The translations under genes and the position numbers were made by a program. From positions 173,089-237,088 of the forward strand of contig NZ_ML178713.1 in NCBI RefSeq assembly GCF_004360145.1: DNA of 64,000 nucleotides, given 5' to 3'. Below are positions 54,834-64,000 of this stretch, in pieces. The notes under the pieces are model-generated. The model saw nothing but the letters and a program-made list of their open reading frames with translations, was not told where the DNA came from and did not search any database. How positions within the stretch are numbered: position 1 is the first letter of the stretch; each line of letters starts with the position of its first letter. This stretch comes from Aliiroseovarius marinus. GTDB taxonomy: Bacteria > Pseudomonadota > Alphaproteobacteria > Rhodobacterales > Rhodobacteraceae.

Positions 54834-57833
54834 CTATCCCAGCGACGCTTCTGCCAGAACCTTGTCCAGAACGGTCAGGATCATGTCGACGTCCTCGGCC
54901 TCGATGGTCAGGGGTGGGCGGATTTTCAGGATGTTGTCTTTCGGGCCTTCGCTGCCGATCAGGATCCGGTGATCGCGCATCCGGTTCTTGATGAACTGGC
55001 AGATCTCGGTGGCTTCCGAGCCATCCTTGTGGATCAGTTCCAGCCCCAGAAACAGCCCCATCCCGCGCACATCGCCGACGCAGTCATACCGCGCCTCAAG
55101 TGTGCGCAGCCCGTCGATCAGGCGCGCGCCCATCTGCTTGGCATTCTCTTGCAAGCCCTCGTCATCGACAATGTCCAAGACCTCTTTCCCGATGCGACAG
55201 GACAGGGTCGAGCCGCCGAAGGTTGAGAAGAACTCGATCCCATTGTCAAAGCTTTGCGCGATTTCCTTGGTGGTGACCAGCACGCCCAGCGGGTGCCCGT
55301 TACCGATGGGTTTGCCCATGACAACGATGTCGGGCAGGGCGCCTTGGTGCTCAAAACCGAAGTAATAGTCGCCCAGACGACCCAACCCGGTTTGCACCTC
55401 GTCCGCGATACAGACGCCGCCCGCGGCGCGGATTTTCTTATAGACCGCAGGCAGATAGCCCTTGGGCGGAATGATCTGCCCGCCGACCGAGGGGAAGGTC
55501 TCGGCGATGAAACCTGCCACACCTTGCCCGCGTGCCTGAAGTGCAGCGATGGCGGGATCAACCAGATCCGCGTATTTCTGGGCGCGGTCGGGATCGTCGC
55601 GTTTGAACGACCCGCGATAGTCATCGGCGACCTCGACCAGCTCGACCCAATCGGCTTTGCCAATCCCGCCCGGCTTGTTGAACTTATAGGCCGAGATCGC
55701 GACCGCCGCGTTGGTGTTCCCGTGATAGCCATGGTCCGGCGTCACGATACCCTTAGCGCCGGTATGGGCGCGGGCAAGGCGCAGGGCCAGTTCGTTTGCC
55801 TCGGTGCCGGAGTTCACGAAGAAGCAGACTTCGAAATGGTCGGGCAGCTTGGACAGCACCTTGTCGGCAAAGGCGGTCTGGGCCGGGTGCAGATAGCGCG
55901 TGTTCGAGTTCATGCGCTTCAGCTGATCCGCCGCGACGGCCTGAATGCGCGGGTGTGCGTGGCCCACATGGGGGACGTTGTTATAGGCGTCCAGATAGGG
56001 GCGCCCCCATTCGTCAAACAGGTGATGTTTCCAGCCGCGTACCAGCATCACCGGGTCCGAATAGGTCAGGCTTAGGTTGCCGCCGAAATGGGCGCGGCGA
56101 CCGTTCAGCACCTGTGCTTTGTCGGTCGGCTGATAGCAGACGTGATCGTCGGGCAGGTTTAGCAAAGCTGCCGGGTTGGGGCAGATCGCGCGCCACATAT
56201 ACATCTCGTCCGGGTCACCGACGCCGGGCCAGTCGGCCTCGATCCCCTCGGTGGTGAGGGCGAGTTGGAAATGGACATGCGGGGCCCAGCCGCCGTTCTG
56301 GCTGGCATCGCCCAACTGGCAGAAGGCCTCGCCCTTTCTGACCAGGTCGCCGGGCTTCAGGCGGTCCATGAATTCGGGGTTCAGATGGCCGTAGAGCGTA
56401 TAGAACGCGTCGCCCTCGGGCGTTTCGTGCGACAGGATGATAACCCCGCCATAGTCCAAATGACCGGTGCGGTTTTCAGCCACGAAGACCGTACCATCAT
56501 AGGGGGCATGCAGCGGCGTCCCAGCGGGAGCGAAGGCGTCCACGGCCAGATGTACGGTGCGACGATCGCTGGCTTTCCACGGTCCTTTGCGAAAGGCGGG
56601 CTCGGCATAGATCAGGCGCGGCTCATGATAATAGCCCAGCCAGATGCGGCCGTTATCTTCGAACTCTTCCCCCACGCGCGCGGCTTCTGACAGAGGCATG
56701 TGGAACGGATTCTGTGGCCAGGTGCTGTGCTCGACCGAGAGCGATCCTAAAGGCGCGTCCGACAGGTCCTCGCCCATCACCTGCGCGAAGTTCCCGCGTT
56801 CCTGATCCAGCCATGCCATGACCCGGTCGGCCCCATCCACGACAGGTAGCTCGCAGGCCGCGCGCAGGCGGGCGGACAGCAGGCCGGGATGAAGATCGTA
56901 GCTCTCAAGGAATCGCCACGCGGGGGCTTGGCTAATCGTGACATAGGGGTCGTCGGGGTTGTCGGCGGCCATCAGGGTGGAGTTCACCACGCTGACCGCC
57001 AGACGGGCCCGCAAGAGCGGCCAGATCAGGTCGATCTCAGCGGCAGTCAGGGGATAGGTTTCGTGATAGCCTGAAACGAACGCGGCCAGTGCAGCCTCAG
57101 GGTTCGGATGGTCCAAGACCAGATAGGCCGCGGCCACCGCGACATCACAGATCCGCGGCGCGGCGCACATGTCTCCGAAATCAATGAGGCCCGAGAGGGA
57201 CCGGTTCAGAAGTCCGCCATCTACGAGAATGTTGTAGTCGTTGGCGTCATTGTGAATGGCCTGTTTCGGCAGGCGATCAAGTGCGGGTTTGATGGCCTCG
57301 AATCCGGCGTGAATGGTTTCAAGCAACGCCCGACGGTCCGTCTGTGCAATGCAGGACAGCTCGTTCCCAATCCACCCGGCCTGCATCAGATCCCACTTGA
57401 AATCACGCTCCAACGCGTCGTGTTGGAAATCCTGAAGGGCCTTGGCGGTCCGGCCTAAAGCGGCGCCAATCTGGTGGAGCAGCGCGTCGGTTTTGGGGGC
57501 GGTTTTGGCATAGCACTGGCCCGGCAGGCGCTCGATCAGCCAGACCAGTCGCTGGGCGCCGGATTCGTCCGCGCAATGCAGGAAGCGCGCGCCGTCAGAG
57601 CTGGGAATAATGCGCGGAATCAGGGCGTTGGGCGCTTTGTCCTGAATGTGGTCCATTGCCTTGATTTGCAGATCGACCAGCCAATCCTCGCACCCCGGAC
57701 GCATCGCCTTCAGGACATATCCGTTGCCCGCAGCGGTCTCGGCCAGAAAGTTCAGATCGTATTCGCCATCCAAGCGGCGAAGCTGGGCGTCGATGCCCCA
57801 ATGCGTCGACAGAACCTGTGTCCAATGGTCCAT
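54834..57833 (-). CDS. Triple fusion: APH-like kinase, M23-like domain, class III aminotransferase
   Basis: 999 residues in three parts. (1) Residues ~1-340, an aminoglycoside-phosphotransferase-like kinase: IHNDANDYNILVDG (His194, Asp196, Asn201) and LIDFGD (218-221). (2) Residues ~420-525, an M23/lysostaphin-type fold with its zinc ligands intact: VHLAVD (His428, Asp432) and HVHFQL (His519, His521). (3) Residues ~585-999, a class III aminotransferase: SGTEANELAL, IADEVQTGLGR, and PLP-lysine 841 in MGKPIGNGHPLG. A kinase followed by a phospho-lyase of this fold recalls hydroxylysine or phosphoethanolamine breakdown. No signal peptide is seen, so a murein role for the M23 part is doubtful. 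ATG 57833 has AAGGAC upstream. Confidence 0.88.
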   Translation of the reverse strand: MDHWTQVLSTHWGIDAQLRRLDGEYDLNFLAETAAGNGYVLKAMRPGCEDWLVDLQIKAMDHIQDKAPNALIPRIIPSSDGARFLHCADESGAQRLVWLIERLPGQCYAKTAPKTDALLHQIGAALGRTAKALQDFQHDALERDFKWDLMQAGWIGNELSCIAQTDRRALLETIHAGFEAIKPALDRLPKQAIHNDANDYNILVDGGLLNRSLSGLIDFGDMCAAPRICDVAVAAAYLVLDHPNPEAALAAFVSGYHETYPLTAAEIDLIWPLLRARLAVSVVNSTLMAADNPDDPYVTISQAPAWRFLESYDLHPGLLSARLRAACELPVVDGADRVMAWLDQERGNFAQVMGEDLSDAPLGSLSVEHSTWPQNPFHMPLSEAARVGEEFEDNGRIWLGYYHEPRLIYAEPAFRKGPWKASDRRTVHLAVDAFAPAGTPLHAPYDGTVFVAENRTGHLDYGGVIILSHETPEGDAFYTLYGHLNPEFMDRLKPGDLVRKGEAFCQLGDASQNGGWAPHVHFQLALTTEGIEADWPGVGDPDEMYMWRAICPNPAALLNLPDDHVCYQPTDKAQVLNGRRAHFGGNLSLTYSDPVMLVRGWKHHLFDEWGRPYLDAYNNVPHVGHAHPRIQAVAADQLKRMNSNTRYLHPAQTAFADKVLSKLPDHFEVCFFVNSGTEANELALRLARAHTGAKGIVTPDHGYHGNTNAAVAISAYKFNKPGGIGKADWVELVEVADDYRGSFKRDDPDRAQKYADLVDPAIAALQARGQGVAGFIAETFPSVGGQIIPPKGYLPAVYKKIRAAGGVCIADEVQTGLGRLGDYYFGFEHQGALPDIVVMGKPIGNGHPLGVLVTTKEIAQSFDNGIEFFSTFGGSTLSCRIGKEVLDIVDDEGLQENAKQMGARLIDGLRTLEARYDCVGDVRGMGLFLGLELIHKDGSEATEICQFIKNRMRDHRILIGSEGPKDNILKIRPPLTIEAEDVDMILTVLDKVLAEASLG

Positions 57834-57993
57834 GTGCTGTCCTTTTTTTAAAGGGGCGGATTCGGCCCAAACCTGTTGCGGCGATTGTTGCGCATTTTTG
57901 GATCCAATTTGCAACCAGTAGGCCGAATTCGGTCCGAAAATCAGCCAAATATTTTGGGGGTTGCATCGCGAAAACTTCTGTGGCCTACATAAC

Positions 57994-58006
57994 TGACCGA
58001 CGGTCA
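57994..58006 (+). promoter_or_regulatory. TetR-type palindrome before the molybdenum hydroxylase operon
   Basis: TGACCGACGGTCA is a perfect palindrome about a central A, a form common to TetR-family operators. It lies 57 nt before the first ATG of the two-gene operon at 58063, where a promoter would be expected. No TetR gene is adjacent. Confidence 0.4.
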
Positions 58007-58062
58007 TTAAGGCGTGTCGGGTTGACGTAACGTGAGTTGCCACCAGTCAAAGGACCAACGCG

Positions 58063-58521
58063 ATGAAGCTTACTGTGAACGGTGTTGCCCATGATGTGGA
58101 TGTCGAAGAGGACATGCCGCTTTTGTGGGTTCTGAGGGACGAGTTGAAACTGGACGGCCCGAAATACGGCTGCGGAGTCGCAGCCTGCGGAGCGTGCACG
58201 GTGCATGTGGACGGCGTGGCCGTACGCTCGTGCCAGACGATGGTGGGCGACGTGGATGGACCGGTGACCACGATTGAGGGTCTGGGCAATCCCGATGAAA
58301 TGCACGCGGTGCAGGCAGCTTGGCTGAAGCATCAGGTGGCGCAATGCGGATATTGCCAAGGCGGGCAGATGATGCAGGCCGCCGATTTGCTGGCGAACAA
58401 TCCAAGCCCGACTGACACAGACATTGACGACGCCATGTCCGGCAACCTGTGCCGCTGTGGAACCTATCCCCGTATTCGCGACGCGGTGAAATCCGCTGCT
58501 GAAACTCTGAAGGTGAGCTAA
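58063..58521 (+). CDS. 2Fe-2S subunit of a molybdenum hydroxylase
   Basis: 152 residues, the iron-sulfur subunit of the xanthine oxidase family. The plant-type ferredoxin cluster is [23 protein letters not shown]; the second cluster is [17 protein letters not shown] with [16 protein letters not shown]. It moves electrons away from the molybdenum subunit made by the next gene, 3 nt downstream. The pairing of a small 2Fe-2S subunit with a Tat-tagged large subunit, and no FAD subunit, is that of isoquinoline 1-oxidoreductase / periplasmic aldehyde oxidase types. AAGGA precedes the ATG. Confidence 0.94.
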   Translation: MKLTVNGVAHDVDVEEDMPLLWVLRDELKLDGPKYGCGVAACGACTVHVDGVAVRSCQTMVGDVDGPVTTIEGLGNPDEMHAVQAAWLKHQVAQCGYCQGGQMMQAADLLANNPSPTDTDIDDAMSGNLCRCGTYPRIRDAVKSAAETLKVS

Positions 58522-58524
58522 GAC

Positions 58525-60759
58525 ATGGGACGTATCGGAACGATTGCACGACGCACTTTTCTTGTCGGCTCGGCGGCCCTTCTGGGTGGCGTGGCCTTTG
58601 GGTACTACAAATACAAACAGCCCGTGGACAATCCGCTGGACGACGATCTGGCGCAGGGCGAGGCAGCGCTGACGCCCTATGTCTTGATCAACGCGGATGG
58701 GGTCACGCTGATCACCCCGCGCGCCGACAAAGGGCAGGGGGCGTATTCGGTTCAAGCAGCGTTGATCGCGGAAGAACTCGATGTGGAGCTGGACCAGATC
58801 AAGGTCGATCCCGGCCCGCCCTCCGCGGCCTATTGGAACACCGCGATTGCGGATGAGGGTGTGCCGTTCCCGTCGACCGACCGGGGTATGGCTGCGGAAA
58901 CTATGCGCGGCTTCATGGGCGCGGTGATCAAGCTGATGGGAATGCAGATCACAGGCGGCTCGACCACCGTGCCGGACGGGTTCGAGAAGCTGCGCGTGGC
59001 GGGAGCCGTTGCGCGCGAGACGCTGAAAGCGGCTGCCGCCGAGGCATCTGGCCTTTCGGTTACTCAGCTGAAGACAGAACGCGGCGCGGTTGTGCTGCCC
59101 GATGGCAAGCGTATCCCTTACGAAGCCCTCGCCCAGAAAGCCGCCGAGATCGAGCCGGTAACGGATGTGACACTGCGCCCCTCGACCCAGTGGCGACTGG
59201 TCGGTAAGCCCATGCAGCGCGTTGACATGGTGGCGAAGTCCACCGGCACGCAGGCCTATGGCATCGATCTGCGGATGGAGGGCATGGTCCATGCCGCCGT
59301 CCGCGTGAACCCGCGCAAAGGGGGCGGGATGATCTCGTTCGATGCGTCCGCTGTGGACGGCATGCGCGGCGTGCAGAAGGTGATCCCGGTGACGGGTGGC
59401 GTGGGTGTGGTTGCCGACAACACTTGGCGCGCGTTTCAGGCTGTCGATGCGATCGACGTCGAATGGGGCGCGGCCCCATATCCCGCCGAACAAGACGAAC
59501 ATTGGCAGGCGCTGGCTGACACAATCGACGCGGGCGACGTCGATGCCACACCCCGCGATGACGGCGACGTGGACGGGATTTCCGCAACGGTCGAGGCCGA
59601 GTTCCGCGCACCCTATCTGGCGCATGCGCCGCTTGAGCCAATGAACGCCACGGTGCTGGTCACCGACAGTCGTGTTGACGTCTGGACCGGCAACCAGATC
59701 CCGCGCATGACGCAGGCCAGTGTCGCCAAAATGACCGGGATGGAGCTGGACGACGTCCATGTCCACATTCTGATGATGGGCGGCAGCTTCGGGCACCGTC
59801 TGGAAGACGAGGTGGTGAAACGCGCCGCCGAAATGGCGATGGCGATGAAGGGCACGCCGGTCAAGCTGACCTATAAGCGCGAGGAAGACACGGCGCAGGA
59901 CTTCACCCGCCCCATCGCGCTGATGCGCGGGCGTGGGGCTGTGACCGATGGCAAAGTGACTGCGATGGACATTCAGGTCGCCGCGCCCTCGATCATGGAC
60001 AGCCAGATGGCCGAGCGTCAGGGCTTTCCGGTGCCGGGGCCAGACACCACGATCACGCAGGGCCTGTGGGACCAACCCTATGCGATCCCGAACTACCGTG
60101 TGACGGGTTTCCGTGCGCCGAAGCTGGGGCCGGTCAGCTCGTGGCGGTCCGTCGGGGCGTCACAAAACGGGTTCTTTCATGAGAACTTCCTAAACGCTCT
60201 GATCCATGAGGCCGGCGCCGACCCGGTCGAGGAACGCTTGCGCTTGATGACCGACGACCCGTCCCGCAAGACTTTGGAGGCCGTGGCCGAGATGTCCGGC
60301 TGGGGCGGAGAGCTGGCTGCGAACAAAGCCCGCGGTGTGGCCTTCTGCCTGTCCTTCGGCACCCCCTGCGCGCAGGTGATCGAGATCACCAATGGCGAGG
60401 ACGGCATTAAGCTGGACAAGGTCTGGGTCGCCGCCGAAGTGGGCAAAGTGGTCGACCCGGTCAACTTCGAAAACCTCGTCGCAGGCGGTGTGATTTGGGG
60501 GCTGGGTCACGCGATCAACAGCCAGATCACCTATGCCGACGGCATGGCCGAACAAGAGAACTTCTGGGATTTCGAAGGGCTGCGGAACTATCAAACGCCC
60601 GAGATCATCGTGCGCGGGATGGAGAACCGAGGCTACGTCACCGGCGTCGGCGAACCCCCCGTGCCGCCCGCAGCGCCTGCCTTGGCCGAGGCGATTTTTC
60701 GGGCGACGGGAGAGCGGCCGACCGAGATGCCGTTTGGGAATGCTTTTACATTCGTCTAA
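58525..60759 (+). CDS. Molybdopterin-binding subunit, Tat-exported aldehyde/isoquinoline oxidoreductase type
   Basis: 744 residues. The N-terminus has a Tat motif (IARRTFLVGSAALLGGVAFGYY), so the folded holoenzyme, with its 2Fe-2S partner, is probably moved to the periplasm. The body follows the xanthine dehydrogenase large-subunit pattern: ITPRADKGQGAYSVQAAL, LMMGGSFGHRLEDEVVKRAAEM, VSSWRSVGASQNGFFHENF, and the catalytic Glu region VTGVGEPPVPPAAPALAEAIF near the C-terminus. The substrate is not defined; N-heterocycles or aldehydes are possible. The start ATG has a weak ribosome site but is 3 nt after the 2Fe-2S gene. Confidence 0.92.
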   Translation: MGRIGTIARRTFLVGSAALLGGVAFGYYKYKQPVDNPLDDDLAQGEAALTPYVLINADGVTLITPRADKGQGAYSVQAALIAEELDVELDQIKVDPGPPSAAYWNTAIADEGVPFPSTDRGMAAETMRGFMGAVIKLMGMQITGGSTTVPDGFEKLRVAGAVARETLKAAAAEASGLSVTQLKTERGAVVLPDGKRIPYEALAQKAAEIEPVTDVTLRPSTQWRLVGKPMQRVDMVAKSTGTQAYGIDLRMEGMVHAAVRVNPRKGGGMISFDASAVDGMRGVQKVIPVTGGVGVVADNTWRAFQAVDAIDVEWGAAPYPAEQDEHWQALADTIDAGDVDATPRDDGDVDGISATVEAEFRAPYLAHAPLEPMNATVLVTDSRVDVWTGNQIPRMTQASVAKMTGMELDDVHVHILMMGGSFGHRLEDEVVKRAAEMAMAMKGTPVKLTYKREEDTAQDFTRPIALMRGRGAVTDGKVTAMDIQVAAPSIMDSQMAERQGFPVPGPDTTITQGLWDQPYAIPNYRVTGFRAPKLGPVSSWRSVGASQNGFFHENFLNALIHEAGADPVEERLRLMTDDPSRKTLEAVAEMSGWGGELAANKARGVAFCLSFGTPCAQVIEITNGEDGIKLDKVWVAAEVGKVVDPVNFENLVAGGVIWGLGHAINSQITYADGMAEQENFWDFEGLRNYQTPEIIVRGMENRGYVTGVGEPPVPPAAPALAEAIFRATGERPTEMPFGNAFTFV

Positions 60760-60788
60760 CAAACCCACCACTCACGGATGTTAGACAC

Positions 60789-60817
60789 ACGCACGCGCCT
60801 TGTGGCGCGTGCGTTTC

Positions 60818-60820
<3 letters not shown>
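60789..60820 (+). terminator. Intrinsic terminator of the molybdenum hydroxylase operon
   Basis: ACGCACGCGCC (60789-60799), loop TTGT, GGCGCGTGCGT (60804-60814), then a T-rich tail (TTCTTATTT). It lies 30 nt after the large-subunit stop and just before the 3' end of uvrB on the other strand. Confidence 0.85.
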
Positions 60821-63004
<2,184 letters not shown>

Positions 63005-63029
63005 GCGAATCTCTCCGTTCCCCAAGAAT

Positions 63030-63044
63030 GGTCACTTTTTGTTC
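63030..63044 (-). promoter_or_regulatory. Possible LexA (SOS) box upstream of uvrB
   Basis: On the - strand GAACAAAAAGTGACC matches the alphaproteobacterial LexA pattern GAAC-N7-GAAC with one mismatch (A to C). uvrB is an SOS gene in many bacteria. Weak on its own. Confidence 0.3.
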
Positions 63045-63568
63045 TTCTTCAAGGGGTGGTTAACGCGCTGCGCGTAAGAATCTCCCCATATTTGGTGAGT
63101 TGCGGTGTTAACGATTATTTACGAGGTTAGGTACACACAGGAAACGTGTCTGAAAACACGTTCATATTTGACAATCAGTGAGTGTATCTCTTGATTGTAT
63201 TTTTGCACATGCAGCAAAACTCAAAATTCCATTAAGTAATTGTAAAGTAATGATGATTCAGGCCAAAAAATGTTAAAATAATGCAATTGGAGGTGTATTT
63301 TTTGCTTGCTGCACCTCTGACACTGCGGTAGCGTAATGAGGCAAGCAGCAGAACGGACTGCCGGTGTCGGCGAAACACCCACCCCACCCCTCGCTCCCTC
63401 GTCGACTACCGGCAGTCTCCCTGCTTCTCCTCCACTGCCACACTCACGGACAATCACGGAACGAGATACACGCAGAGTGAACGTTCAGCTGCTGCACATC
63501 CCTGATTCCGCCTTGAATTGCCGGGCCGCATGACAGATAACCATCCTAGTTTTGGAAGGAGATACCGA
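63045..63568. other. Long AT-rich, structured intergenic region before the NDUFS4-like gene
   Basis: 524 nt with no protein gene I can support. From 63120 to 63300 it is far more AT-rich than anything else here, with an inverted repeat AACGTGT (63143-63149)/ACACGTT (63156-63162), a TTGACA at 63168, and a TAAAAT at 63274. From 63303 there are two neighbouring hairpins: TGCTTGC/GCAAGCA (63303-63309, 63341-63347) and GACTGCCGGTGTCG with its partner (63356-63369, 63403-63417), whose loop is C-rich. It could hold a small RNA or a long mRNA leader. Confidence 0.5.
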
Positions 63569-63880
63569 ATGCGTGCTCGTATCTATCAGCCCGCCCGCAA
63601 TGCAATGTCGTCGGGCATGGGAAAAACCAAGGTCTGGGTTCTGGAATATGCAGCCGACGCGGCGCGTGAACTTGACCCGCTGATGGGTTGGACCGGATCG
63701 TCGGACACGCAAAGTCAGGTGCGCCTGAAGTTCCAAAGCAAAGAGGCCGCGCTGGACTATGCCAAGGAGCACGGCATCGAAGCCACGGTGACCGACCCGC
63801 ATAAGCGCAAGCCGAATATTCGGTCGGGCGGATATGGCGAGAATTTCGCCACCAACCGCCGCGGTCCCTGGACGCACTAA
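63569..63880 (+). CDS. Complex I accessory subunit, NDUFS4-like
   Basis: 103 residues of the ETC complex I subunit (NDUFS4 / 18-kDa) family, an accessory NADH dehydrogenase subunit found in alphaproteobacteria and mitochondria. [27 protein letters not shown] is the start, followed by [32 protein letters not shown] and the closing [12 protein letters not shown], a strongly conserved tail. ATG 63569 has AAGGAGA 7 nt upstream. It stands alone, well away from any nuo operon in this window. Confidence 0.93.
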   Translation: MRARIYQPARNAMSSGMGKTKVWVLEYAADAARELDPLMGWTGSSDTQSQVRLKFQSKEAALDYAKEHGIEATVTDPHKRKPNIRSGGYGENFATNRRGPWTH

Positions 63881-63899
63881 GCCGCGCCAGATATTCCCG

Positions 63900-63930
63900 A
63901 AAACCCCGCCACGTTGCGGGGTTTTGCTTT
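63900..63930 (+). terminator. Intrinsic terminator after the NDUFS4-like gene
   Basis: AAAACCCCGC (63900-63909) pairs with GCGGGGTTTT (63916-63925), followed by GCTTTTC. The A-rich left flank also gives a U-tract on the - strand for the gene entering from the right edge. Confidence 0.88.
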
Positions 63931-63938
63931 TCTGGGGA

Positions 63939-64000
63939 TTAGAGGTTCAGGAAGCTGCGCGCGGCGGCTTCGAACTCGCGCGGTTTTTCCGCATGCAGCC
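63939..64000 (-). CDS. 3' end of a reverse-strand gene, perhaps an alpha/beta hydrolase
   Basis: Only about 20 codons lie in the window. Reading the - strand gives LHAEKPREFEAAARSFLNL and a TAA stop at 63941-63939. A terminal His followed by a Glu-Lys-Pro-type helix and a FL ending is how many alpha/beta hydrolases finish, with that His as the catalytic one. The call is tentative because the rest of the gene is outside. Confidence 0.5.
   Translation of the reverse strand, partial: LHAEKPREFEAAARSFLNL

Noticed and set aside
57985-60075. A 696-codon open frame antisense to the molybdenum hydroxylase genes
   Set aside because: Same cause: shadow of a GC-rich gene. Its sequence is His/Arg-rich and low in motifs.

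Overview
The window looks like chromosomal core DNA from an alphaproteobacterium of the Rhodobacteraceae (Roseobacter group). The clues are the high GC content, the ctaD-cycA pair (aa3 oxidase subunit I beside a cytochrome c550/c2-like gene), a complex I accessory subunit of the NDUFS4 type, split GlyQ/GlyS, an IorA-IorB fusion, DUF1127 and DUF2244 proteins, a candidate SAM-II riboswitch and a candidate FnrL box. I see no insertion sequence, prophage, CRISPR array or rRNA. Two tRNA genes are present: Leu(GAG) and Ser(GCT).

Layout. 1-7.7 kb: ftsY (5' end outside the window), an EamA transporter, yciB/ispZ, a GST (reverse), metZ behind a SAM-II riboswitch plus terminator, folE2, a DUF1127 gene and trkH. 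7.7-20.2 kb: a secreted SPOR/peptidoglycan-binding protein with a dead trypsin-like domain (reverse), glyQ-(membrane protein)-glyS, a divergent PPDK-like enzyme, a SleB-type hydrolase, and folB-folP-glmM. 20.2-31.4 kb: a doubtful secretin-like ORF, an EamA transporter and ilvC (all reverse), two overlapping Lrp/AsnC genes, a class V aminotransferase, a small membrane protein, a UbiH-type hydroxylase and a HAD nucleotidase (reverse), a GntR regulator overlapping tail to tail with an MshEN-GT2 glycosyltransferase, and carA (reverse). 31.5-36.5 kb: yqeY, DUF2244, a small secreted protein, ctaD and cycA (reverse), lipB (reverse), tRNA-Leu. 36.6-46.3 kb: a three-gene ABC efflux operon behind an FNR-type box, a hydantoinase-type protein (reverse), a ClpB-like AAA+ ATPase and a PfkB kinase. 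46.3-64 kb: a DEAD-box helicase, a frameshifted KefB-type antiporter (reverse), tRNA-Ser, the indolepyruvate oxidoreductase fusion with a divergent Lrp gene, a 999-residue kinase/M23/aminotransferase fusion (reverse), a two-gene Tat-exported molybdenum hydroxylase, uvrB (reverse), an AT-rich structured intergenic region, the NDUFS4-like gene, and the end of a further reverse-strand gene.

How the parts fit. Most genes are housekeeping: folate and pterin synthesis (folE2, folB, folP), Met and Ile/Val synthesis (metZ, ilvC), pyrimidine/arginine supply (carA), translation (glyQS, two tRNAs), respiration (ctaD, cycA, NDUFS4-like), lipoylation and envelope work (glmM, SleB-type hydrolase, SPOR protein). 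The less ordinary parts are the pseudoprotease, the triple-domain aminotransferase fusion, the AAA+ ATPase with a P-loop-less front half beside a PfkB gene and a 13-bp hairpin, the FNR-box efflux operon that may be leaderless, phased TTTGCCAAA repeats in front of an Lrp gene, and the structured region before the complex I subunit. No single locus clearly forms a new defence or mobile system. The triple fusion and the AAA+/PfkB pair are the best candidates for undescribed biology.
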